Positions 31,657 through 39,799 of a DNA stretch of 51,554 bases are shown piece by piece; within the stretch, counting starts at the first letter, position 1, and every line of letters begins with the position of its first letter. The notes below the pieces were generated by a model. It worked only from the letters and a program-made list of their open reading frames with translations. It was not told the origin of the DNA and made no database searches. The DNA comes from an uncultured Eubacteriales bacterium. Lineage in GTDB: Bacteria > Bacillota > Clostridia > Lachnospirales > Lachnospiraceae. A program made the translations under genes and the position numbers. Location: the NCBI GenBank assembly GCA_900320615.1, contig ONSX01000002.1:1-51554 (forward strand), given 5' to 3'.

Positions 31657-32036
31657 CTATGTGTTACCTCCACAACTTCAAATTTACTGTTCAGTTTCTT
31701 CCATTCTACCACAATTCCGAGAGCGTGGAAATGGGGGGATTTTCAGGCAGATTTCCCACCTTTCGGATATACGGGACGGGCGGTCATTTCGGTGTAGACT
31801 TAGGTTAGTTCATCGATGGACAGCACCTTGAAAACCGAATGACCGTCCGAAAAGGAATACCCCCGGCTGGGGAAGCACCGCAAGGAGCCGACTTCTGGAC
31901 ACTTTGTCCAGAGGTCACTTTGGGACAAGTTGTCCCGAAGTTATGGTGAGCGTGCCAACGCCGGAACACGCCGCAGGAATGGGGCAGGAAGCCTTTTCGG
32001 GGAGAACGGCAGCGGAAAGCAAAACGGAGGGAACGC
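31657..32036. other. 380-nt divergent non-coding region with palindromes
   Basis: Separates the minus-strand cargo genes from the plus-strand mobility genes. It contains two close palindromes (31894-31912 and 31922-31936) and probably promoters for both directions, none of which is clear enough to call. Confidence 0.6.
31894..31936. repeat. Pair of palindromes with GGACA/TGTCC cores
   Basis: TCTGGACA-CTT-TGTCCAGA (31894-31912) and GGGACAA-G-TTGTCCC (31922-31936) are perfect inverted repeats with centres 26 nt apart. They share their core with 27614-27626 at the other side of the cargo region. They look like dimeric operator sites ahead of the mobility operon. Confidence 0.6.
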
Positions 32037-32450
32037 ATGAAAAATAATCCCTACAAAGACTTGCCGCCGCTGGAATGCAGGCCGGACGGTTCCCTTTACC
32101 GCATGACCCCGGCGCAGCGGAAACGGGCAAGCGCCCTGATACGCCGGGAGTGCTGTTGCTGTGAGGACGGCAACTGCATTGCCCTTGACGATGGGGACAC
32201 CTGCACCTGCCCGCAGACGATTTCTTTCTCGGTCTGCTGTAAGTGGTTCCGCTGGGCGGTCTTGCCGCTGGACGGGACGCTGGAAGCGGAAATTTTCCGG
32301 GATAAGGACTTGAAACGCTGTGCGGTCTGCGGCGGTGTGTTCGTCCCCAAATCCAACCGGGCAAAATACTGCCCCGGCTGTGCCGCCAGAGTTCACAGGC
32401 GGCAGAAAACAGAAAGTGAACGGAAAAGGAGGTCTGCTGTGGACAGTTAG
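32037..32450 (+). CDS. Cysteine-rich VLP-type protein
   Basis: A 137-residue protein typical of clostridial conjugative and mobilizable elements (Cys-rich VLP family). It has an N-terminal PPLECRPDGSLYRMTPAQRK, a Cys cluster (ECCCCEDGNC) and a C-terminal zinc-ribbon-like module (CAVCGGVFVPKSNRAKYCPG, then CAARVHRRQK). The module suggests nucleic acid binding. The role is unknown. ATG 32037 follows GGAGGGAACGC. It begins the plus-strand mobility block. Confidence 0.8.
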   Translation: MKNNPYKDLPPLECRPDGSLYRMTPAQRKRASALIRRECCCCEDGNCIALDDGDTCTCPQTISFSVCCKWFRWAVLPLDGTLEAEIFRDKDLKRCAVCGGVFVPKSNRAKYCPGCAARVHRRQKTESERKRRSAVDS

Positions 32451-32561
32451 GAGCGAAAAAAGCCTTGATTTATCAGGCTTTGCAAGCCCCAAACCGGGGC
32501 AGGTGGTATAAAGTATCGCCCGCCCCGGAAAACGGGCTTCTAACCGTCCACAAAACGAACT

Positions 32562-32957
32562 ATGACAAATACCATCTATATCCACCAGCCGGAAAAGGCG
32601 TTCAGCTTCACCCGGCTCCCGAATTTTCTCTTTGAAGCCCCCACATTCAAGCCCCTGTCCAACGAGGCAAAGGTTCTGTACGCCTTTATCCTGCGCCGGA
32701 CAGAGTTATCCCGCAAGAATGGGTGGGCGGATGACTGCGGACGGATTTTCCTGTATTACCCTATCTGTGAAGTGGTCACACTGCTCCATTGTGGGCGGCA
32801 GAAAGCGGTGAATACCCTGCGGGAACTGCAATACGCCGGACTGGTGGAGATCCAGAAGCAGGGCTGTGGAAAACCCAACCGCATTTTCCCAAAATCCTAT
32901 GAAGCGGTTCCAAACACCGACTTTAAGAAATCCCGTTCTGGTACACCGGAGGACTGA
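32562..32957 (+). CDS. RepA_N-type replication initiator domain protein
   Basis: A 131-residue protein matching the N-terminal domain of RepA_N initiators (FTRLPNFLFEAPTFKPLSNE, then AKVLYAFILRRTELSRKNGW and VVTLLHCGRQKAVNTLRELQ). This winged-helix domain binds origin DNA. The C-terminal half of plasmid RepA_N proteins is lacking, as is common in elements of this kind. It may support element replication after excision or act as a regulator. No strong ribosome site is visible before ATG 32562. Confidence 0.82.
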   Translation: MTNTIYIHQPEKAFSFTRLPNFLFEAPTFKPLSNEAKVLYAFILRRTELSRKNGWADDCGRIFLYYPICEVVTLLHCGRQKAVNTLRELQYAGLVEIQKQGCGKPNRIFPKSYEAVPNTDFKKSRSGTPED

Positions 32958-33139
32958 AAACCGTACCCATGAAGTACGGAAATCACTCCTGAGACGTACG
33001 AAAACCGGACGGTATATAGAAATACAAAGATAAAAAGACTGATTTATATTCTATCCATTCCAATCCTATCCGAGCTATTTTCTGCGGGATTTTCCCTGTG
33101 GAAAACCCCGGATAGGAAAGGAATGGGGAAAGGAGCAGA

Positions 33140-34078
33140 ATGGCACAACACGCAATTTTACGGTTTGAGAAGCACAAGGGCAACCCGGCAAGGCCGCTGG
33201 AAGCCCATCACGAAAGACAGAAAGAACAGTATGCCAGCAATCCCGACATTGACACAAGCCGGAGCAAATACAACTTCCATATCGTCAAGCCGGAGGGACG
33301 CTATTACCACTTCATTCAGAGCCGGATTGAGCAGGCCGGGTGCCGAACCCGCAAGGACAGCACACGGTTTGTCGATACGCTGGTAACTGCCAGCCCGGAG
33401 TTTTTCAAGGGGAAATCCCCAAAGGAGATACAGGCGTTTTTCCAGAGGGCGGCGGACTTCCTCATTGGCCGGGTAGGACGGGAAAATATCGTGTCGGCGG
33501 TGGTACACATGGACGAGAAAACGCCCCACCTGCATTTGACCTTTGTTCCGCTGACAAAGGACAACCGCCTGTGTGCAAAGGAGATTATCGGCAACCGGGC
33601 AAACCTGACGAAGTGGCAGGACGATTTTCACGCCTATATGGTGGAGAAATATCCTGACTTGGAGCGTGGGGAGAGCGCCAGCAGGACAGGCCGGAAGCAT
33701 ATCCCCACCCGGCTTTTCAAACAGGCGGTTTCCCTCTCCCGGCAGGCAAGAGCCATTGAAGCCACACTGGACGGCATTAACCCGCTGAACGCCGGAAAGA
33801 AAAAAGAGGAAGCCCTCTCCATGCTGAAAAAGTGGTTCCCGCAGATGGAGAATTTCTCCGGGCAGTTGAAAAAGTACAAGGTCACAATCAATGACCTGCT
33901 GGCGGAGAATGAGAAGTTGGAAGCAAGGGCAAAGGCCAGCGAAAAAGGAAAGATGAAAGATACGATGGAACGGGCAAAGCTGAAAAGCGAACTGGACAAT
34001 TTACAGCGGCTGGTTGACCGTATCCCGCCGGAAGTGCTGGCGGAGCTGAAACGGCAGCAGCGAACAAGAGGGAGGTAA
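33140..34078 (+). CDS. MobV-family relaxase (Mob/Pre)
   Basis: A 312-residue plasmid recombination/mobilization protein. The N-terminal motif AILRFEKHKGNPARPLEAHH and the HUH metal site HMDEKTPHLHLTFVPL (about 115-130) identify the MobV group. A C-terminal coiled coil (about 245-300; KKYKVTINDLLAENEKLEAR) is normal for the family. The relaxase nicks oriT and pilots one strand into the recipient using a helper's secretion system. ATG 33140 follows GGAAAGGAGCAGA. A matching oriT lies at 27410-27440. Confidence 0.93.
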   Translation: MAQHAILRFEKHKGNPARPLEAHHERQKEQYASNPDIDTSRSKYNFHIVKPEGRYYHFIQSRIEQAGCRTRKDSTRFVDTLVTASPEFFKGKSPKEIQAFFQRAADFLIGRVGRENIVSAVVHMDEKTPHLHLTFVPLTKDNRLCAKEIIGNRANLTKWQDDFHAYMVEKYPDLERGESASRTGRKHIPTRLFKQAVSLSRQARAIEATLDGINPLNAGKKKEEALSMLKKWFPQMENFSGQLKKYKVTINDLLAENEKLEARAKASEKGKMKDTMERAKLKSELDNLQRLVDRIPPEVLAELKRQQRTRGR

Positions 34079-34136
34079 ACGCTATGAACAGAAATTCAAG
34101 CTGCATGATGAAAAATAATCATACGGAGGACACTGG

Positions 34137-34334
34137 ATGGTAAAAAGCGAAAGCGACATTATTGATACAATACACACCGGGCAGGTCATTACTGACGAGA
34201 ACGGCACACAGTATTTTGTATGTGGGAAAAACCGTATCAAAATCTCCGAACATTTTGCCGCTGGCGGTCGTCCGATTGGCGATCTGATTGTGGATGTCGT
34301 CCGGCACACGGCGGCAAGGGCAGCTTCTTCGTGA
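34137..34334 (+). CDS. Small transposon-encoded protein, TnpW-like
   Basis: A 65-residue protein directly upstream of the recombinase. The core GTQYFVCGKNRIKISEHFAA, then GDLIVDVVRHTA, resembles the small TnpW family found next to serine recombinases. The length and position support this. ATG 34137 has ACGGAGGACACTGG upstream. The function is unknown; a role in recombination directionality is conceivable. The alignment is by eye only. Confidence 0.6.
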   Translation: MVKSESDIIDTIHTGQVITDENGTQYFVCGKNRIKISEHFAAGGRPIGDLIVDVVRHTAARAASS

Positions 34335-34341
34335 CCCATCG

Positions 34342-34370
34342 TTGATACACGCCCACGCTTATGATATAAT
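34342..34370 (+). promoter_or_regulatory. Promoter of the serine recombinase
   Basis: TTGATA (34342-34347) and perfect TATAAT (34365-34370) with 17 nt between. The -10 lies inside the loop of a perfect inverted repeat, CCCACGCTTA (34352-34361) and TAAGCGTGGG (34392-34401). Confidence 0.85.
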
Positions 34371-34401
34371 TGCCATAGAGCAAAAGTATTGTAAGCGTGG
34401 G
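34352..34401. repeat. 10-bp inverted repeat bracketing the recombinase -10 and start site
   Basis: CCCACGCTTA and TAAGCGTGGG are perfect complements 30 nt apart. One arm is between -35 and -10, the other in the leader. It may be an operator for autoregulation or a stem in leader RNA. Confidence 0.65.
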
Positions 34402-34429
34402 TTGTTTCTTTAGAAGGAGGATTTTTACG

Positions 34430-36052
34430 GTGAAACAACCTTACAATACTACCATTTACAACACGGCTCTTTATATGCGGTTAAGCCGTGACGATGAAAG
34501 CTATGGTGACAGCGTAAGCATTGAAACGCAGCGGACAATCCTGCAACAGTACGCAAGGGAGCAGGGGCTTCATGTGGTCGGGGAATATGTGGACGATGGG
34601 TGGAGTGGGACAAACTTCGAGCGTCCGAGTTTCCAGCGCATGATGGACGATGTGGAAGCCGGAAAAGTAAACTGCATTGTCACCAAAGACCTGTCCCGTT
34701 TCGGGCGGGAGCATGTGATGATGGACTACTATCTGGAATTTCTGTTCCCGGAAAAACGGGTGCGGTACATCGCCGTTGCGGAGAATGAGGACACAGAAAA
34801 GGGACTGTCCGATTTTGTGCCATTCAAAAACCTGTTCAACGAATGGTTCGCAAAGGACACCAGCCGCAAGGTAAAAACTGCTTTCAAGGCAAAGTTTGCC
34901 GCCGGACAGCGTATCAGCGCCTATGCTCCCCTCGGGTACAAGAAGCACCCGGAAATCAAGAACAAGCTGATAATCGACGAGGAAACCCGCTGGATCGTGG
35001 AGAAGATTTTTGACCTTGCTATTCACGGCAAAGGGGCGGCCAGCATTACAAGGATATTGATTGCGGAAAAAGTACCGACGCCGGGATTTATCAACTTCCA
35101 GCGTGACGGGACTTTCGCCAATATCTATGCTGGCGCACCAGAGGAAAAAGGCTACGCATGGACGATAGCGCAGGTCAAAAGCATTATGAAAGATGAAACC
35201 TACATCGGCCATACCATCCACTACCGGGAGACCAATATTTCCTTTAAGAACAAGCGGAGGATACGCAAGCCCCAAAGCGAATGGGTGCGGGTGGAGAACA
35301 CGCAGGAGCCGATTATCAGCGAACAGGTTTTCCGGCAGGTACAGGAGCAGATCGCAAGCCGCCGGAGGGAGCGCAAGAATGGCACGACACAGATTTTTGC
35401 GGGGCTGATAAAGTGTGCGGACTGCGGCTGGTCGCTGGCCTACGGGGAGAACAGACAGAACAGCAAGCCCTATGGCTACTACCATTGTAGCAAGAACGGG
35501 CAAGGCACACGCCAATGCTCCATGCACTACATCCGCTATGATGTGCTTTACGCCTATGTCCTCTCCCGTCTGCAATACTGGTCGGCGCTGGTACAGCACG
35601 ATGAAGAACAGCTTTTGAAACGGCTGCTGAACGCCAATGACAAAGGACAGGCCGCCGCAAGAAAAAAACAGGCTGCTGAACTGAAAAAAGCGGAGAAGCG
35701 GAAAGCCGAGGTCGATACCCTGTTTGCCCGGATGTATGAGGACTGGGCGGCGGGGCGTATCACAGAATACAACTTCAATATGCTGTCCGGGAAGTACCAA
35801 AGCGAACAGGCGGAACTGGAAGAAAAGATTGAACAGCTTCAATCTGCTATTGCCGCTGAAAGCCAGAGTGCCGCAGACGCAGAAAAATGGATTGCCTTGA
35901 TGAAAGAGTGCGTCAATCCCACGGAACTCACCGCTGAACTCTTGAACACGCTGATTGAAAAAATCCTTGTCCATGAGGCGGTCAAGAACGAGGACGGAAG
36001 CCGGGAACAGGAGGTAGAAATCTTCTACCGCTTCATCGGCAAAATTGATTGA
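34430..36052 (+). CDS. Large serine recombinase (TnpX/TndX type)
   Basis: A 540-residue integrase. The N-terminal resolvase catalytic domain (1-150) holds the catalytic Ser19 in ALYMRLSRDDE, plus ETQRTILQQYAREQG, DDGWSGTNFERPSFQRMMDD and CIVTKDLSRFGREHVMMDYY. A recombinase domain follows (about 165-285). A zinc ribbon comes next (LIKCADCGWSL ... YHCSKNGQGTRQCSMHYIRY), and a C-terminal coiled coil spans about 395-475. The start is GTG 34430 with AAGGAGG nine nt upstream; longer frames lack a site. It excises and inserts the element at a dinucleotide core. Its stop is 33 nt before the right core. Confidence 0.93.
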   Translation: MKQPYNTTIYNTALYMRLSRDDESYGDSVSIETQRTILQQYAREQGLHVVGEYVDDGWSGTNFERPSFQRMMDDVEAGKVNCIVTKDLSRFGREHVMMDYYLEFLFPEKRVRYIAVAENEDTEKGLSDFVPFKNLFNEWFAKDTSRKVKTAFKAKFAAGQRISAYAPLGYKKHPEIKNKLIIDEETRWIVEKIFDLAIHGKGAASITRILIAEKVPTPGFINFQRDGTFANIYAGAPEEKGYAWTIAQVKSIMKDETYIGHTIHYRETNISFKNKRRIRKPQSEWVRVENTQEPIISEQVFRQVQEQIASRRRERKNGTTQIFAGLIKCADCGWSLAYGENRQNSKPYGYYHCSKNGQGTRQCSMHYIRYDVLYAYVLSRLQYWSALVQHDEEQLLKRLLNANDKGQAAARKKQAAELKKAEKRKAEVDTLFARMYEDWAAGRITEYNFNMLSGKYQSEQAELEEKIEQLQSAIAAESQSAADAEKWIALMKECVNPTELTAELLNTLIEKILVHEAVKNEDGSREQEVEIFYRFIGKID

Positions 36053-36062
36053 ATGACACCAA

Positions 36063-36081
36063 TATCTTTAAGTATGTGATA
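36063..36081 (-). repeat. Right terminal inverted repeat of the mobilizable element
   Basis: The reverse complement, TATCACATACTTAAAGATA, matches the left end at 16 of 19 positions. It adjoins the GG core at 36085-36086. Confidence 0.85.
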
Positions 36082-36086
36082 CCGGG

Positions 36087-36516
36087 CGATCTCATCCTGA
36101 TGTTGTGTGCCCTCCTGTACGCGTTCCAGATTCTGGTGGTGAACCATTATCTTCCGATGGTGGACGGCCTCAGGCTCTCGCTCATCCAGACGACGGTCGA
36201 GGGAATTCTTGCGACTGTGTTCATGCTGATGCTTGAGACGAATACGGCGGCCGCTCTGAAGGCGGCTCTTCCGGCCATCCTTTTTGCCGGCATCATGTCG
36301 AGCGGCGTCGCCTATACGTTCCAGATCATCGGGCAGAAGGGCCTGAAACCGGCGGTCGCATCGCTTCTCATGTGCCTTGAGAGCGTATTTGCCGCGATCG
36401 GTGGGTGGCTGTTCCAGGGACAGGTGCTGACCGGCCGGGAACTTCTCGGATGCGTTCTGATGTTCAGCGGCACTGTACTGTCGCTGCTTCCGGCAGGGAG
36501 AAGAAAAAAGAAGTGA
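36087..36516 (+). pseudogene. EamA/DMT-family transporter, C-terminal half
   Basis: Continues the gene broken at 27241. It begins with DLILMLCALLYAFQILVVNH, then SLIQTTVEGILATVFMLMLE and the conserved GVAYTFQIIGQKGLKPAVAS, LESVFAAIGGWLFQGQ. These are the second EamA repeat. The left half ends GLNRG, and joining at the shared GG core gives an uninterrupted frame. On its own the fragment has no natural start and is probably not functional. Confidence 0.92.
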
Positions 36517-36522
36517 GGTCAG

Positions 36523-36554
36523 AAAAAGGAGCCCCCGGCAAATGCCGGGGGCTC
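36523..36554. terminator. Bidirectional terminator between EamA tail and DUF975 gene
   Basis: GAGCCCCCGGCA and TGCCGGGGGCTC form a perfect 12-bp stem with an AA loop. On the minus strand it is followed by CTTTTTCT, a proper terminator tail. Confidence 0.9.
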
Positions 36555-36579
36555 TTCGCGGTGCGCGCGTCATCGATTT

Positions 36580-37323
36580 TTAATACGTGTACGTCTCATT
36601 ATGTTCCATGCGCATCATCTTCTGCTTCAGCGCTCCATAGAGAGCCGCGTGTGTGAGATACTGGTAGGGGGCTACGTAAAAGATCGTGAGGATGCCGAGC
36701 GTGCAGGCGCCGAGAATATTCCAGCCGAGGAAGGAGAGATCGAGGACGAACGCATTCCATTTCTCACCGTCCATCATCGCCCTTGATCTCGCAAAGACCT
36801 CGTCCGCTGACATGTTCGGATCCTCGGAGAGCAGATACGGAACCATCATGTACTCATAGGACTTGATGATGCCCGGGATGATAAAGAGCAGGCTCCAGAG
36901 AAAAATATAGAGATCGCGCAGAAAGATTGTCTTGACGACGTTCAGATAATTTCCCTGAAATCCAACTCCGAGGCCTTCCAGCGTCTGCGGCTCGAAAATG
37001 TCCTTCCTGAAGTAGTTCCTGCACCCGACTTCGAGCGGATTCAGCACGAAAATGCTGATCGCAATGGAAATGATGCCTGCCGTGACCACGGAGATCAGAA
37101 GGGCCGCGAGCAATGCGCCGCTTATGTGAAATACGCTGTAGGCGCTGAACATGTCTCCTGTATCGCTGCCTGACATGCCTTCTGACAGGTTGTTTGCGGA
37201 GGAAATAACAGATGTTCCTCCCGTGATGAGAAGGAGGATGAATGCCACGAGCACGCTTCTCCAGTAGGAGCCGTGAAGCGCGGTGCGGGCCATCTCCTTC
37301 AGTCTTGTTCTGGACCAGTTCAT
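36580..37323 (-). CDS. DUF975-family membrane protein
   Basis: A 247-residue integral membrane protein with about five to six hydrophobic segments. The N-terminal NWSRTRLKEMARTALHGSYW and the segments FVLNPLEVGCRNYF and IIPGIIKSYEYMMVPYLLSE are hallmarks of DUF975, a family widespread in Firmicutes with no established function. The start at 37323 has AAAGGAAAATCAT upstream; the open frame beyond it is leader. A strong promoter lies about 60 nt upstream and a strong terminator follows the gene. Confidence 0.88.
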   Translation of the reverse strand: MNWSRTRLKEMARTALHGSYWRSVLVAFILLLITGGTSVISSANNLSEGMSGSDTGDMFSAYSVFHISGALLAALLISVVTAGIISIAISIFVLNPLEVGCRNYFRKDIFEPQTLEGLGVGFQGNYLNVVKTIFLRDLYIFLWSLLFIIPGIIKSYEYMMVPYLLSEDPNMSADEVFARSRAMMDGEKWNAFVLDLSFLGWNILGACTLGILTIFYVAPYQYLTHAALYGALKQKMMRMEHNETYTY

Positions 37324-37375
37324 ATGATTTTCCTTTCTTAAACACGAAAAACAAACAAATAGAATCCTTAAAGTC

Positions 37376-37403
37376 ATTATATTGATTTGTAGACCAAAGT
37401 CAA
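37376..37403 (-). promoter_or_regulatory. Sigma-A promoter for the DUF975 gene
   Basis: On the minus strand TTGACT (37398-37403), 16 nt, and perfect TATAAT (37376-37381). Confidence 0.82.
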
Positions 37404-37453
37404 TATTTCCGCTTTTCTGATCAATAAATGCGGCAATCCGTCGTCCCGCCCGC

Positions 37454-37482
37454 TTGCGCAAATCTGCCTGATACCGTACAAT
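37454..37482 (+). promoter_or_regulatory. Promoter for the FKBP lipoprotein gene
   Basis: TTGCGC (37454-37459), 17 nt, and TACAAT (37477-37482). It is about 90 nt before the start codon and diverges from the DUF975 promoter. Confidence 0.6.
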
Positions 37483-37570
37483 GTACACCTATGGTCTGGC
37501 AATATTCTGCGGGATGTCAGAACAGAAAAAGGGTTGCCGGCGGAAAATGAGAAACCGGCGGGGAGAGAGT

Positions 37571-38542
37571 ATGAAGAGAAAAAAAGTAATGGTTGTTCTT
37601 TTGTGCGCCGCAATGGCGCTTGGAAGTGCCGCGTGCGGCGCAGAGAGCAAGTCGCCGGCATCGGCTTCGGGAAGTGTCGTCACGGAGACAGAGTCAGCTG
37701 CGGCTAACAGCGGCGCCGATTCGATTGCCACGGAGTCCATGGTGGCTGGTGATGAGTGGAGCGACTATGTCACACTTGCAGACTACAAGGGACAGGCGCT
37801 CGCCTATGCGGACGGAACGAAAATTGCAAAAGGCATGACTGCCAACATTGATTATGTCGGAAAAGTTGACGGCACTGCATTTGACGGGGGCACAGCCTCT
37901 GATTACGACCTGACGATCGGCTCGGGCACGTTCATCGACGGCTTTGAGGATCAGCTGGTCGGTCACACGAAGGGAGAGACGGTTGACGTCAAGGTCACGT
38001 TCCCGGACAGCTACGCCAGTTCGGATCTTGCGGGCAAGAACGCCGTGTTTACCGTGACGATCAACAAGGTCTACAAGACGACGCCGGGTGAGGCGCTGTC
38101 GAATATCGTGAATCAATCGGAATTCTGGAAGTACCCGGAGCAGCTGCAGGAATCCTGGCGCAATTACTGGTCCGCGTACGTTGAGCAGACGGCGGCTGCC
38201 TACAGCATAACGACGTCCGACTATCTGAGTGAAGTCGGTAAGACGCAGGATGACATCAATGAAATGGCGGACTCCTATCTCAAGACGGACATGGTCAGCC
38301 GCGCGATTGTGCAGAAGGAAGGTGTCACGGAAAATGACGACATCTATAAGAACGCCGTGAAGTCCGTGCTCGCAAATTACAATGCGGACAGTCTCGATGA
38401 TCTGGTGAGCCAGGGAACGGTCCCGCAGGTTGCGGCCGATTATATGGTCTCATACAGCGAGGCGGAGGCCATCATCGAGAAATATTCTGTCACGGCCGTG
38501 GCGGATGCGACAGATTCATCGACAGTTTCGACGGAGTCCTGA
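37571..38542 (+). CDS. Trigger-factor-like FKBP-type peptidyl-prolyl isomerase lipoprotein
   Basis: A 323-residue surface lipoprotein. It starts with MKRKKVMVVLLCAAMALGSA and the lipobox SAAC, so the mature protein would be anchored through Cys22. A Ser/Ala/Glu-rich linker follows. The FKBP domain (about 85-180) contains NIDYVGKVDGTAFDGGT, FIDGFEDQLVGHTKGE and FPDSYASSDLAGKNAVFTV, close to the isomerase domain of trigger factor. The C-terminal part is helical, as in the trigger-factor chaperone domain. It probably assists folding of exported proteins outside the membrane. ATG 37571 follows GGGGAGAGAGT. It has no operon partners. Confidence 0.9.
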   Translation: MKRKKVMVVLLCAAMALGSAACGAESKSPASASGSVVTETESAAANSGADSIATESMVAGDEWSDYVTLADYKGQALAYADGTKIAKGMTANIDYVGKVDGTAFDGGTASDYDLTIGSGTFIDGFEDQLVGHTKGETVDVKVTFPDSYASSDLAGKNAVFTVTINKVYKTTPGEALSNIVNQSEFWKYPEQLQESWRNYWSAYVEQTAAAYSITTSDYLSEVGKTQDDINEMADSYLKTDMVSRAIVQKEGVTENDDIYKNAVKSVLANYNADSLDDLVSQGTVPQVAADYMVSYSEAEAIIEKYSVTAVADATDSSTVSTES

Positions 38543-38590
38543 GACGCTGACAGCCGGATCTGCGGATGTGTTCAGATATAGAAGATATAG

Positions 38591-38623
38591 AAAAAAAGAG
38601 GAGCGGTGGCCCCTCTTTTTTTT
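38591..38623 (+). terminator. Intrinsic terminator after the FKBP lipoprotein gene
   Basis: An A-run/GAGG arm and a CCTC/T-run arm enclose a short GC loop and end in eight T. The A-run makes it usable from both sides, so it also serves the convergent DegV gene. Confidence 0.88.
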
Positions 38624-38669
38624 AAAATTATGCGCTCGGTTATTTCAGCTGAAGCGCGGGAGTTGCGGC

Positions 38670-39563
38670 TTACTTTCTCTTGCGCCTCTTCCCCCATCCG
38701 CAGATGGCGAAGAAATCCGGACCCGTGTGGACGCCGATGATCGGTGTCTCACAGATCGTGTAGACTTCTGTGCCCGGTTCAGCAACCTGCCGGAGCATGT
38801 CAGCCAGATGTTCCGCCTCTTTGTAGAGGGACGTGTGCGTGATGAAGACGACCTTCGGGACACCCGCAACGCCCATTTCTGCCACATAGTCCTTCAGAAG
38901 CCCCTTGAGGGCCGCATTGCGGCCTCTTGCCTTTCCGACCATCTCGAGTTTGCCCTCGTCGTCGATAATAAGAAGCGGCTTGATGTCGAGAACGCCGCCG
39001 ATTAGCGCGACGGCAGCGGAGACGCGGCCGCCCTTGTGCAGGTAGCCGAGATCTCCGACCGTGAAGCGGTGGCACATGTAAGGAATCTTCTCGCGGAGCC
39101 AGGCGGCATTTTCCTCAAGAGACATGCCATGGGCCTGGTTCACGGCGGCGCAGTATGTGATGACGCCCTGTCCGCCGGTTGCGGCGAGTGAGTCGACGCA
39201 TTCGATTGTGCGGTCCGGAAAATCATCCCTCAGCTGGTCCGCGGCACTTAGTGCGTTCTGGTACGTCGCGGACATGCCGGACGAGAAGGAAATATAGAGA
39301 ATATCGTGCCCATTCCGAAGATCGGCTGTCCAGGTATCGATGTATCGGTACGGCGTGATCTGCGACGTATGAACGTCCGCATTGTTCTTCTGCGCCGCGT
39401 ACAGCGCATCGCAGTGCTCGTTGTGATCGGGTGCCTTCGTATCAAATGTGATCGACTCGCCGTTTAAGAGATAGTCCATCGGAACAATGCGGATGTCGTA
39501 GCGCGCATACATTTCCTGCGGAAGATCTGCTCCGGAGTCGGTGTAGACAAGATAAGAACTCAT
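38670..39563 (-). CDS. DegV-family fatty-acid-binding protein
   Basis: A 297-residue DegV protein. Features in order: YTDSGADLPQEMYARYDIRI at the N-terminus, VHTSQITPYRYIDTW, ILYISFSSGMSATYQNALSA, VGDLGYLHKGGRVSAAVALI and IGVHTGPDFFAICGWG near the C-terminus. DegV proteins bind a fatty acid and in Gram-positives the FakB branch feeds host or medium fatty acids to the kinase FakA. No fakA is nearby, so the role is not settled. It is convergent with the FKBP lipoprotein gene. Confidence 0.92.
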   Translation of the reverse strand: MSSYLVYTDSGADLPQEMYARYDIRIVPMDYLLNGESITFDTKAPDHNEHCDALYAAQKNNADVHTSQITPYRYIDTWTADLRNGHDILYISFSSGMSATYQNALSAADQLRDDFPDRTIECVDSLAATGGQGVITYCAAVNQAHGMSLEENAAWLREKIPYMCHRFTVGDLGYLHKGGRVSAAVALIGGVLDIKPLLIIDDEGKLEMVGKARGRNAALKGLLKDYVAEMGVAGVPKVVFITHTSLYKEAEHLADMLRQVAEPGTEVYTICETPIIGVHTGPDFFAICGWGKRRKRK

Positions 39564-39685
39564 AGATTCAGGAATCCCCCTCCATAATAATCTTGTGCTT
39601 TATGATACCATATGCCTCTCTGCTTGTAAAAGCGAAATGAAAACCTCTTCATCCGCCTGGGTCCGCTGAATAATTACAAAAAAAC

Positions 39686-39714
39686 TTGACAGGATTTCCG
39701 CGACTGAGTAGGGT
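39686..39714 (+). promoter_or_regulatory. Possible promoter of the NUDIX gene
   Basis: Perfect TTGACA (39686-39691), 17 nt, then TAGGGT (39709-39714), a poor -10. A better TAGAAT (39714-39719) is at 22 nt, which is too far. A promoter is likely here but its -10 is uncertain. Confidence 0.45.
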
Positions 39715-39799
39715 AGAATCTGTATAAGCCGGATGATGGGTGCAGTATACACCCTGCCGGGATGTTCCGGAGTATCCGGCGCTGCAAGAGGTGAAAGAT

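Larger units (their letters stand above)
27240..36086 (+). mobile_element. Integrative mobilizable element inserted in an EamA gene
   Basis: About 8.85 kb with all parts of a mobilizable element: oriT and MobV relaxase, RepA_N-type protein, Cys-rich VLP protein, TnpW-like protein, and a large serine recombinase reading out of the right end. The ends carry imperfect inverted repeats: TTTCACTTAGTTAAAGATA (27242-27260) and, reversed, TATCACATACTTAAAGATA (36063-36081), 16 of 19 identical. A GG dinucleotide (27239-27240 or 27240-27241, and 36085-36086) fits the 2-bp core of large serine recombinases; joining at it restores the frame as N-R-G-D-L-I. The cargo genes are visibly more A/T-rich than the chromosome. 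No conjugation machinery (type IV secretion) is present, so it needs a helper. Confidence 0.93.

Noticed and set aside
39686..39719. TTGACA with TAGAAT as a strong NUDIX promoter
   Set aside because: The spacing is 22 nt, too long for sigma-A; a weaker -10 at 17 nt is reported instead with low confidence.
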